Part shown: in pieces, positions 40,221 through 48,086 of the stretch
How positions within the stretch are numbered: position 1 is the stretch's first letter
Layout of the letters: each line of letters starts with the position of its first letter
Assembly (NCBI RefSeq): GCF_900162825.1
Contig: NZ_FUGE01000144.1
Coordinates: forward strand, 1 to 48,086
DNA: 48,086 nucleotides
Source: Psychrobacter piechaudii
GTDB taxonomy: Bacteria; Pseudomonadota; Gammaproteobacteria; Pseudomonadales; Moraxellaceae
Direction of reading: 5' to 3'
Notes under the pieces: model-generated
What the model was told of the DNA's origin: nothing
Databases searched by the model: none
The model's input: only the letters and a program-made list of their open reading frames with translations
Translations under genes and position numbers: made by a program

Positions 40221-40796
40221 ATGAATATGCTGATTCGCTTCTTTATAGTGATGGCGTTACTAAAACGTGAGCATTCTGAGTCGAATAAAAACTCGGAACA
40301 AAATAAGACCGCGCAGCAAGGGAGCGATAATACTGTAAAAGTCTCCACTGAAGATTTATTCCGTCCTTTTAGTAGAAGTTACCGGGTCTTACCGCATGAC
40401 ATGGGTTTTCGTGATCACTTACCCAATTATCGCTACTTATCTTTTATTGAAATTAACGTGACTGCTTGGCTGTATAAAATTCTAAAGCAAAATGGTTTTG
40501 GCGGGTTGAGTATAGATTGGATCATCTCTATGCAAGAGATGGTTTATTTAAAGGAAATTAAATTCTTAGATAAAATGACAGTAACCAGTGCTTTAGAGGG
40601 ATGGGATGAGAAGTATGTCTATTTCCAGCATCACTTCTATGTCAAAGATACGTTAATGGCTGTGGGGCTTACTAAGTTTGTTTTATTTAATAAAAAGGGT
40701 AAGCAGTTACCCTCATGCATAGGAATGCAAGGTGAGAGCTTGACCGAAGTTATTGAAACTTGGAATGCCAACCAAATGGCGATTAAGTCTCAGTAA
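40221..40796 (+). CDS. Hotdog-fold acyl-CoA thioesterase-like protein
   Basis: This 191-residue protein has a hydrophobic N-terminus ([14 protein letters not shown]) and a polar linker. A 4HBT/THEM6-like hotdog domain follows, with a central helix region [20 protein letters not shown] (about 66-85) and beta strands including [19 protein letters not shown] and [20 protein letters not shown]. This family contains fatty acyl-CoA thioesterases and proteins without a proven substrate. The N-terminal hydrophobic stretch may be a short membrane anchor. GGAG precedes the ATG. It diverges from the groES promoter and is followed by iscX. Confidence 0.75.
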   Translation: MNMLIRFFIVMALLKREHSESNKNSEQNKTAQQGSDNTVKVSTEDLFRPFSRSYRVLPHDMGFRDHLPNYRYLSFIEINVTAWLYKILKQNGFGGLSIDWIISMQEMVYLKEIKFLDKMTVTSALEGWDEKYVYFQHHFYVKDTLMAVGLTKFVLFNKKGKQLPSCIGMQGESLTEVIETWNANQMAIKSQ

Positions 40797-40912
40797 AGTT
40801 TGGCTTTGATAAAACTGGCTATATACATGCTTTCATATTTGTTAGGATTGAGGGTATACCAGTTTTAGTTCACGTATTACTAAAAAAATACTTTCATAAA
40901 AAGGAAATCACT

Positions 40913-41119
40913 ATGAATCAGAAACTTAAATGGACCGACAGCTTAGATATCGCTATTGAACTTTATGAAAAGTTTCCAGATACAGATCCACAATACATTC
41001 GTTTTACCGATTTACACCGCTGGGTAACCGAGCTTGAAAATTTTGACGATGATCCAAATCGCTCGAACGAAGGCATCTTGGAAGCCATTCAGATGAACTG
41101 GATTGATGAAGCGGATTAA
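40913..41119 (+). CDS. iscX: Fe-S assembly protein IscX
   Basis: IscX (68 residues, YfhJ family) is a small acidic protein that binds IscS and tunes Fe-S cluster assembly. The sequence [20 protein letters not shown], then [18 protein letters not shown], and a final [14 protein letters not shown] is diagnostic. AAGGA precedes the ATG. In E. coli it ends the isc operon (hscA-fdx-iscX); here it stands apart from any isc gene, 116 bases after the thioesterase-like gene, and is followed by a terminator. Confidence 0.95.
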   Translation: MNQKLKWTDSLDIAIELYEKFPDTDPQYIRFTDLHRWVTELENFDDDPNRSNEGILEAIQMNWIDEAD

Positions 41120-41159
41120 TTTAGCTCTATAAAATCTAGTTTTATAAAATAAAGTCATT

Positions 41160-41195
41160 AAAAAGCCAGTTTCTTTTAAAGAAACTGGCTTTTTT
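41160..41195. terminator. Bidirectional terminator between iscX and the lipoprotein genes
   Basis: AAAAAGCCAGTTTC and GAAACTGGCTTTTT pair perfectly around TTTTAAA, with T-runs on both strands. Confidence 0.93.
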
Positions 41196-41234
41196 AGGCC
41201 ATGCTATTATCCATAAATATTAAGTATTGAGATT

Positions 41235-41642
41235 TTAATAAAAACAAGGATCATCTTTATAAGCAGACTCATTTAAACCGCCAATAGGTAGAGTGAGGTT
41301 CGCCGTCGGTGTTATAACAACGTTTTTACCTATGGTTTGACTTAACTCACTTTCAATACTGCTTTTTAAATCAGTGGATAACTTGTTATAAAAGCAAGCA
41401 CCAACTTCAATTTTTGGCTCATGTGGTTTAGGAGTTATAAACACCATATCAGCATTATATTTCTTAATAATAGCTACAATGGCAGTCGCTTCTGATATAG
41501 GTGTGTTGTAAGCCCTTATAGTTTCCATTTTATTTATATTATCTGATGAAGTATTAGAATGCTCTGCTATGGATTGACAGCCTGTTATCGACAATATAGC
41601 GCTTATCAATAGATACGGTAAAAAATTAGAAATACCGTTCAT
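41235..41642 (-). CDS. Hypothetical lipoprotein, paralogue of its upstream neighbour
   Basis: This 135-residue protein has a type II signal: SNFLPYLLISAILSITGC, lipobox ITG-Cys near residue 22. The rest is soluble. Its region of about residues 45-115 (IVAIIKKYNADMVF, then KIEVGACFYNKL and ELSQTIGKNVVITPTAN) lines up with the C-terminal domain of the larger neighbour encoded at 41705-42442. It is the second of two minus-strand lipoprotein genes, 62 bases downstream of the first. I do not recognise a known family, and the function is unknown. Confidence 0.75.
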   Translation of the reverse strand: MNGISNFLPYLLISAILSITGCQSIAEHSNTSSDNINKMETIRAYNTPISEATAIVAIIKKYNADMVFITPKPHEPKIEVGACFYNKLSTDLKSSIESELSQTIGKNVVITPTANLTLPIGGLNESAYKDDPCFY

Positions 41643-41704
41643 ACTACTTTTTCCTAGATTAGATTTATAGGTTGGTTTTTAAGTTTTGAGGCTGGTAAAG
41701 CGCA

Positions 41705-42442
41705 CTAAAAAATAACCCTTCCTGTTCTTCTAACTTCTATATTAACTCCAGTTAGCTGTTTTAACTCATTTTCCATCTGTGCATGGTGAGCAGGTGTTAA
41801 AGGCTTTTCAAAATAACCGTCTACGGTGATTTTAAAGCCAATAGGTGTAAAGCCTAATCCTTGCATTTCTCCACCATATTTCTTAATAATTTTCTCGATT
41901 TTCTCTATATCTTCTTCGCTATCATAAACATCTAACATAGCCTCTTTACTTCTATCAGCTATAGGTAGTATCTCAAAATCTATGCTAAAACCTTTAGCCT
42001 CTCCAGTCTTAACCACATATTCATAACTCTCTGCAATAACATTCTGCCGAGTGACAATAAAATATTTTGGTACACCTTCACCATTACCATATATATCTAC
42101 ATAGCTGTCACCAAGCTGAGTCCTTATTTTATCAAGCACCTGCTCGACTTCTGGTGAGTCATAGACTGTCTGATGTCTATAGATATCAGCGACAGGTCTA
42201 TTCACGGCTTTTGCGAGTTCTATCGTATGTCGTGGATAGTTAACCTCTTGAGGCCCGTTATCCTTTGGTACTTTTGACTCACTGTCAATTTTCGACCAGT
42301 CAATACGAATTTTTGATTGTTCGGCTACCTTATCAATAGGCTCTGAAGTTACTTGGTTATGTGAGGTAATGTTACAAGCATTTAATAACATGCTTATAGC
42401 AACTACTGAGGTCAGTAAGACAGGTTTTAGTTTAAGGTTCAT
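41705..42442 (-). CDS. Hypothetical lipoprotein
   Basis: This 245-residue protein has a lipoprotein signal (LLTSVVAISMLLNAC, lipobox LNA-Cys near residue 23). Residues 75-130 contain NRPVADIYRHQTVYDSPEVE and a DIYGNGEGVPKYFIVTRQN segment. The C-terminal domain of about 70 residues (IEKIIKKYGGEMQGLGF, FKITVDGYFEKPL, ENELKQLTGVNIEV) resembles the neighbour at 41235-41642. It is probably an envelope-anchored protein of unknown function. The first gene of the pair, it lies 44 bases after the end of dapE on the same strand, so it may be read from the dapE transcript. Confidence 0.75.
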   Translation of the reverse strand: MNLKLKPVLLTSVVAISMLLNACNITSHNQVTSEPIDKVAEQSKIRIDWSKIDSESKVPKDNGPQEVNYPRHTIELAKAVNRPVADIYRHQTVYDSPEVEQVLDKIRTQLGDSYVDIYGNGEGVPKYFIVTRQNVIAESYEYVVKTGEAKGFSIDFEILPIADRSKEAMLDVYDSEEDIEKIEKIIKKYGGEMQGLGFTPIGFKITVDGYFEKPLTPAHHAQMENELKQLTGVNIEVRRTGRVIF

Positions 42443-42486
42443 AACATACTCCTAAGTAAAGTTGCTAATACTCTATTAAAGATTCT

Positions 42487-43758
<1,272 letters not shown>

Positions 43759-43783
43759 TCATATTTAATAAAAAGTAACAGCC

Positions 43784-44641
43784 TTATAAAGGCTCTGCAA
43801 CTATCAAAGCTTCATCACTACGTAGCCAAGTGGCAATAGAGTAGCGTTGACGATGCGCTATCTCGACCTGATGCAGTAAATTACTGTCGAAAATAACTAA
43901 TCGATTGGCTTTAGGCAGCAATTGGTAGCTTTGATTATGACTGTCTATAATAGAAATTTGACCCCCATCAGCATCCTCCCACTCATCATTGAGATAAAAT
44001 ACTGCCGAGATTACCCGCTCATCGCGTCCGATAGGGTTATCAGAATGCCATTTATAGCCAAAACCAGGTGGATAACAGGCGTAATGCGCCTCACTATGAC
44101 GAATACCAGCAAACAAAGTACGGTTTAGGAAAAAAGCCAATTCATTGATACTTTGTAGATAATGATAGCCTGCATAAAAATCTTTGGTAATCCAGCGAAT
44201 ACGGTCTCCACGGATATCAGTCTTACGCACGCCTTCAGTCAGTTTTGCATCACGATAGTCGATGAAGCCACTTTCGGCTTGTAAGGCAAGTAGTGCGGTT
44301 TGAGAATACACATCGTCTAGAACGATAAACCCATCATGAATGAGAAGCTCTAAGGCTTTATCATCTATTCTTTGTTCCCATTTTGCTTCAAAATCAGATT
44401 GATCGAGAGTTTTTTGCGTCTCAGTTAAATCAATGTCGATTAAATGACTATGTTGTTGACTAAAAGTAGCATCGGGAGGCAGCTGCTGTAACGCTTGGCG
44501 AGCTTGCTCTTTAGAGGTCGCTAAATCTTCTGGAAGTAGCGGAGGAGGAATAGCCGCTGTGATTGGATCTTGGAAATTATAAGAGGTGGGGGTTAAGTTA
44601 CTTTCAATAGTTGCGATGGTCGTCTTAACGACTTTAGTCAT
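43784..44641 (-). CDS. 2-oxoglutarate/Fe(II)-dependent oxygenase (prolyl 4-hydroxylase-like)
   Basis: The 285 residues contain a double-stranded beta-helix oxygenase domain. Fe ligands are His199 and Asp201 in KWHSDNP and His257 in LLHQVE, with the likely 2OG-binding Arg266 in RQRYSIATWLR. This places it in the P4Hc/SM-20-like group. The first 90 residues are a polar, Gln-rich extension without a recognised domain. Family members hydroxylate proteins or small molecules; the substrate is unknown here. It lies upstream of dapE on the same strand with a 94-base gap and diverges from rlmJ. Confidence 0.83.
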   Translation of the reverse strand: MTKVVKTTIATIESNLTPTSYNFQDPITAAIPPPLLPEDLATSKEQARQALQQLPPDATFSQQHSHLIDIDLTETQKTLDQSDFEAKWEQRIDDKALELLIHDGFIVLDDVYSQTALLALQAESGFIDYRDAKLTEGVRKTDIRGDRIRWITKDFYAGYHYLQSINELAFFLNRTLFAGIRHSEAHYACYPPGFGYKWHSDNPIGRDERVISAVFYLNDEWEDADGGQISIIDSHNQSYQLLPKANRLVIFDSNLLHQVEIAHRQRYSIATWLRSDEALIVAEPL

Positions 44642-44862
44642 TGGTGGAATCTCTGAGGTTCGTTTTTATAGAGCCCAAGGATGAGCTTATGTAAAACTGA
44701 CCAGATAGGGTATAAGTTAAAAGTCAGTTTAACAGTAAATTAATGGCAATGTTGGTGCCATAATGGGCTATTAACCATTAATATACTTATTTTAAACCAG
44801 CTTATGCTACCATAGAACTAATTTTTGAAAACAAACCTTTCTACACTAAAACAAGCTAACTT

Positions 44863-45738
44863 ATGAATTACAAACACGCCTATCACGCCGGTAATTTCGC
44901 CGACGTTGCAAAACACATTTTATTGGTTCAACTGCTTAATCAAATGAGCACTAAGGGCAAACCTTATTACGCGCTAGACGCTTATGGCGGACGCGGTCTT
45001 TACTCATTAAGCAGTGAAGAGGCTCGCAAGACGGGCGAGGCCAAAGCAGGTGTGCAAAAGATTTTAGACGCGGATATCTCTGAAGCGCCTGATGCCGTGC
45101 GTCAGTATGTTGAGGATATTAAACAGGCGCGTCAAACTTATGACAGACATGTTTATCCGGGCTCTCCATGGTGGATTGCCAATCATGTTCAACAAAACCC
45201 TGAGATTGAAATAAGAGCCGAAGCGTTTGAGTTTAAAAACGCTGAATACGATGCGTTAAATTATCAGCTTTATCAATTGCCTATTGGCATTCATAACCGT
45301 GATGCTTTTGAAGGTATTCCTGCGGTTATTCCCCCAGTAGAGCGTCGTGGTGTCATTTTAATAGACCCTCCTTATGAGCAGGAACATAAAGACTTTACTC
45401 GTTTGATCGAGCTGTTGGTTGCGACGATGACTAAATGGCCACAAGGGGTTTATGCTCTTTGGTTCCCAATTAAAAATATTGAAGCCGTTGAGCTTTTTTA
45501 TAAAAAAATGAAGCGTACAGGGATTCGTAAGCAGCTGTTATGTGAGCTTAATATCTACCCTAATGATGTGGCGGTAGGTCTGAATGGAACAGGTATGCTT
45601 ATTATTAATCCCCCTTGGAAATTTGATCAGCATGCTCGTGAAATTCTAAATTTCATTCAGCCTTTAATGCGTCCAGAAGATGCTCCTGAATTACCTCAGA
45701 GCCAAGCAGTAAGTGTACGCTGGCTAGTAGGCGAGTAA
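44863..45738 (+). CDS. rlmJ: 23S rRNA (adenine-2030-N6)-methyltransferase RlmJ
   Basis: RlmJ (YhiR) methylates A2030 of 23S rRNA. The 291 residues begin with the family signature MNYKHAYHAGNFADVAKHIL, have LDAYGGRGLYSL (SAM-binding region) and the catalytic DPPY at residues 168-171, followed by YEQEHKDFTRL. The length is close to the usual 280. It is a single gene, convergent with nothing and followed on the same strand by pssA. Confidence 0.95.
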   Translation: MNYKHAYHAGNFADVAKHILLVQLLNQMSTKGKPYYALDAYGGRGLYSLSSEEARKTGEAKAGVQKILDADISEAPDAVRQYVEDIKQARQTYDRHVYPGSPWWIANHVQQNPEIEIRAEAFEFKNAEYDALNYQLYQLPIGIHNRDAFEGIPAVIPPVERRGVILIDPPYEQEHKDFTRLIELLVATMTKWPQGVYALWFPIKNIEAVELFYKKMKRTGIRKQLLCELNIYPNDVAVGLNGTGMLIINPPWKFDQHAREILNFIQPLMRPEDAPELPQSQAVSVRWLVGE

Positions 45739-45828
45739 CGATTTACCAGGCTACTTGGTATTAAGCAATTCATGTTTAGGTTGTTTATTAACTAAGTGGC
45801 TTGGCTTTTGATCAATAAAGGATTTAGT

Positions 45829-46695
45829 ATGAAGCCCCCACATCAATTGAGTTCAGAAGCTGTCAGATCAGAGGCAGCACAGCCTGATATATCTACTTCT
45901 ACACGCCCTACTGATTCGGGTATAGAGGGTTTAGATGCCTTAACATTTGAAGTTGTTGAGCACGAAGTTGCTGATGGTAAACCTGTGGTCAGTCGCGGAG
46001 TTTATTTGGCTCCTAACTTGATTACCACGCTTTCTTTACTTTCTGGATTTTTCTCAATCCTATCGAGTACTCAAGGCGAGTTTTATAAAGCTTCATTGGC
46101 GATATTTTTGTCGGCTATTTTGGATGGGGCCGATGGGCGTGTTGCTCGCATGCTGAATGCACAAAGTCCTTTTGGCGAGCAGTATGACTCTTTGGCAGAT
46201 CTGCTGGCCTTTGGGGTAGCTCCTGCTATATTAATTTATAGTTTTGCATTACAGCCTTTGGGTAGAGTAGGTATTGGCTGTGCCTTCATATTTACGGCTT
46301 GTGCGGCATTCCGTTTAGCTAGATTTAATGTGCAGATTGGTGAGGTCGATAAAAAATACTTTGTGGGCCTAGCCAGTCCGTTAGCGGCTATCTTAGTGAC
46401 CAGCTCTGTCATGGTCGCTATCGATCACAATCAATGGATAGGCCAGTACGCTGGTCTAGTTATGGTTATCGCTGCTATTTGGGTCGTTATCTGCGGTTTA
46501 TTAATGGTCAGTAATATTAAATACTATAGCTTCAAAGAGTTTGATAAAAAGAAAGTACCTTTTGTCGCCCTTATTATTGGTGTATTGGTTATGGCCATTG
46601 TGCTTTACGATATTCCAGTGGGTATTTTGGCGATAGGGATTATTTATGCTTTGTCAGGTATATTTACTACCATCAAATCTAAAGTGAGTCATTAA
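45829..46695 (+). CDS. pssA: CDP-diacylglycerol--serine O-phosphatidyltransferase
   Basis: PssA makes phosphatidylserine from CDP-diacylglycerol and serine in the inner membrane, the route to phosphatidylethanolamine. The CDP-alcohol phosphatidyltransferase motif is complete: D-G-R-V-A-R, then eight residues, G-E-Q-Y-D-S-L-A-D. About seven or eight membrane segments follow, typical of the Bacillus-type (membrane-integral) enzyme rather than the E. coli phospholipase-D-like one. The start at 45829 is chosen because AAAGGA lies seven bases upstream; a GTG at 45796 would add 11 residues. It is followed by menA, 28 bases later. Confidence 0.92.
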   Translation: MKPPHQLSSEAVRSEAAQPDISTSTRPTDSGIEGLDALTFEVVEHEVADGKPVVSRGVYLAPNLITTLSLLSGFFSILSSTQGEFYKASLAIFLSAILDGADGRVARMLNAQSPFGEQYDSLADLLAFGVAPAILIYSFALQPLGRVGIGCAFIFTACAAFRLARFNVQIGEVDKKYFVGLASPLAAILVTSSVMVAIDHNQWIGQYAGLVMVIAAIWVVICGLLMVSNIKYYSFKEFDKKKVPFVALIIGVLVMAIVLYDIPVGILAIGIIYALSGIFTTIKSKVSH

Positions 46696-46723
46696 TAGTA
46701 GTTATAACCTACTGCACTAATTT

Positions 46724-47719
46724 ATGAATAAACCTCCCGCTTCCTCCTCTGCAAAAGCTTTATTACAAGCTACTCGTCCTCGAACCTTCCCTTTAGCCAT
46801 TGCTAGCATTATTTGCGGCAATGGCTTAGCTTTATCACAACTTGCTTCATCCACTTCAATTAGCGGACATAACCTTGTGGTATTTGCTCTTACCTTATGG
46901 GTAGCGTTGGCGTTACAGATTTTATCTAATCTAGCCAATGATTATGGAGATGGGGTTAAGGGAACCGATAATTTTAGAGATGCTAATAGTCCTGAACGTA
47001 TGACAGCACAAGGATTATTGCAACCGAGTCAGTTCAAACGTCTAATATTTGGATGGGCGTTAATCACTTTTGTTTCAGGGGTAGCCTTAATAGCGATTGG
47101 CTTTGATAATCTACGCGACTTTCTAATCTTTTTAGGTTTCGGAATATTGGCTATTATTGCAGCCATGGCCTATACCATGGGCAAACGACCATATGGCTAT
47201 CGAGCTATGGGTGAGGTGGCTGTTCTTATATTTTTTGGTTGGCTTGCGGTGTTAGGAAGTATTTACCTGCAAACTGGTCAAATTCTATTAAATCACTTGG
47301 TGCCAGCGACTGGATGCGGTGGATTGGCAGCCTGCGTTTTATTTGTTAATAATATGCGAGATATCTATAGTGATAAGCAAGCAGGAAAAATAACCCTTGC
47401 TGTGTTGTTAGGTAGCAAAAGGATGAGGATGGGTTATGCACTATTAATGCTCTTATCTATCCTATGCTATTTGCTATACGGTGTTATCTATAACTCTTAT
47501 AGCTTGTTATGGTTATTGGCCCTGCCTTTAATAGTTAAACACTTAGCAGTTATCTATTCTGCGAAGCCAGTAGATAATACTCCTGGTTTCACTACGGTTA
47601 ATGATAATAGTAGGGTGAATACCGTGTTGATAGGTAGTCAATTAAAAGTAATCGTTAAGTTGACGCTTATCATTAACCTGCTATTTGTGCTTGGTATTGG
47701 TCTCAGACATCTGTTTTAA
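46724..47719 (+). CDS. menA: 1,4-dihydroxy-2-naphthoate prenyltransferase MenA-like (UbiA superfamily)
   Basis: The 331 residues carry about eight membrane segments and both Asp-rich prenyl-diphosphate motifs: NDYGDGVKGTD near residues 72-82 and NNMRDIYSD near 208-216. Together with ATRPRTFPLAI near the start, these point to MenA, which attaches the isoprenoid tail to dihydroxynaphthoate in menaquinone synthesis. Moraxellaceae are usually described as ubiquinone users, so the substrate could be something else. It may share the pssA transcript; no clear terminator separates the two. Confidence 0.82.
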   Translation: MNKPPASSSAKALLQATRPRTFPLAIASIICGNGLALSQLASSTSISGHNLVVFALTLWVALALQILSNLANDYGDGVKGTDNFRDANSPERMTAQGLLQPSQFKRLIFGWALITFVSGVALIAIGFDNLRDFLIFLGFGILAIIAAMAYTMGKRPYGYRAMGEVAVLIFFGWLAVLGSIYLQTGQILLNHLVPATGCGGLAACVLFVNNMRDIYSDKQAGKITLAVLLGSKRMRMGYALLMLLSILCYLLYGVIYNSYSLLWLLALPLIVKHLAVIYSAKPVDNTPGFTTVNDNSRVNTVLIGSQLKVIVKLTLIINLLFVLGIGLRHLF

Positions 47720-47761
47720 AATGAAGGTCTTAAAATAAATTCAAAAAACTTTAAAAGGCAG

Positions 47762-47789
47762 TTGACACAAAAAATAAGGGGTCTATAAT
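47762..47789 (+). promoter_or_regulatory. rRNA operon promoter P1
   Basis: Perfect TTGACA (47762-47767), a 16-base spacer and perfect TATAAT (47784-47789). A GC-rich discriminator (CGCCC) follows, as in growth-rate and ppGpp-controlled rRNA promoters, and an A-rich UP-like tract precedes it. Confidence 0.88.
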
Positions 47790-47869
47790 ACGCCCTCACT
47801 AAGACGGACATCGGGCAATAAATCGAGAGATTGAAAGCTAGTTCACTTAGAAAGAATTAAAATTAAGTG

Positions 47870-47897
47870 TTGACAACGATATTCAAATGTATATAAT
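47870..47897 (+). promoter_or_regulatory. rRNA operon promoter P2
   Basis: Perfect TTGACA (47870-47875), a 16-base spacer and perfect TATAAT (47892-47897), 108 bases after P1. The following bases AGTCAGCC make up its discriminator. Confidence 0.87.
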
Positions 47898-48086
47898 AGT
47901 CAGCCTGCTAAGCAATAACGTTGTTACTAATTAATAACAACCGAGCGAAGCGAAAGAATAAACTTAGACTTGGACGACAAGCTAAGCACTATTTAAAAGC
48001 TAAAATCAAAGAACAACTTGTGTGGATTTTTGCTGATTTAGGATGCTAAAAATTAAAGTTGGGCTTATCTCTTTTCGGGATGAGGA

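Larger units (their letters stand above)
47720..48086 (+). other. rRNA operon promoter and leader region
   Basis: These 367 bases hold an A-rich upstream tract (47720-47760), tandem promoters P1 and P2, a hairpin GTTGTTA/TAACAAC (47920-47941), a boxA-like GCACTATTTAAAA (47986-47998) and the ACAACTTGTGTGGATTTTTG segment typical just ahead of 16S rRNA genes in this group. A stem CTTATCTC/GGGATGAG lies near the window end. The 16S gene itself is not reached. Confidence 0.8.

Noticed and set aside
45796-45828. GTG start for pssA, 11 codons earlier
   Set aside because: AAAGGA is correctly spaced from the ATG at 45829, whereas nothing comparable precedes the GTG.

Overview
The window looks like an ordinary chromosomal segment of a Psychrobacter-like member of the Moraxellaceae (Gammaproteobacteria). 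That placement is inference: it rests on the moderately low GC content, the AT-rich spacers, the gene families (long-form QueF, RlmJ, DUF2069 beside WrbA, HI0933-type flavoprotein, Aat/Bpt pair) and the style of the rRNA leader at the right edge. Nearly all of it is housekeeping metabolism. The only mobile DNA is the 3' end of an IS200/IS605-type element at the left edge. I saw no CRISPR array, prophage or defence island.

Layout. Bases 1-291 hold the C-terminal zinc ribbon of TnpB plus the right-end hairpin, followed by a minus-strand tRNA-Arg(CCG). Bases 0.8-4.5 kb carry a cytochrome c5-like protein with an Ala/Thr/Asp-rich spacer, a YadG/YadH-type ABC exporter and QueF. Bases 4.5-8.9 kb carry ilvB-ilvN-ilvC for branched-chain amino acids, behind an 840-base non-coding stretch. 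Next come a small membrane protein, a cold-shock gene with a long leader, etfB-etfA and a RimI-like acetyltransferase (to 13.1 kb). The minus-strand aat-bpt pair encodes both N-degron aminoacyl transferases. trxB and ftsK diverge around 16.2 kb.

From 19.7 to 33.1 kb: a broken pirin gene (one frameshift, one nonsense codon), an amidase, a HI0933-type flavoprotein, acetyl-CoA synthetase, a renalase-like oxidoreductase, ribF, a GNAT acetyltransferase, a YihY/BrkB membrane protein, wrbA with a DUF2069 membrane protein, and a DUF3108 protein. From 33.4 to 48 kb: the three-gene transhydrogenase (pntAa-pntAb-pntB), yaaA, groES-groEL under an excellent RpoH (sigma-32) promoter, a hotdog thioesterase, iscX, two tandem related lipoproteins, dapE, a 2OG-Fe(II) oxygenase, rlmJ, pssA, menA, and two consensus promoters of an rRNA operon whose 16S gene starts beyond the window.

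Many genes are separated by clear intrinsic terminators, several bidirectional between convergent genes. Several operons (ilvN-ilvC, etfB-etfA, groES-groEL) contain stem-loops in their spacers without T-tracts, which suggests processing or differential expression of the downstream gene. I did not find a convincing new multi-gene system. The best leads are the short element shared by the ilvB upstream region and the cold-shock leader, the perfect 13-bp inverted repeat in the groES leader, the pirin pseudogene, the paralogous lipoprotein pair, and the TnpB guide-RNA end beside the tRNA.
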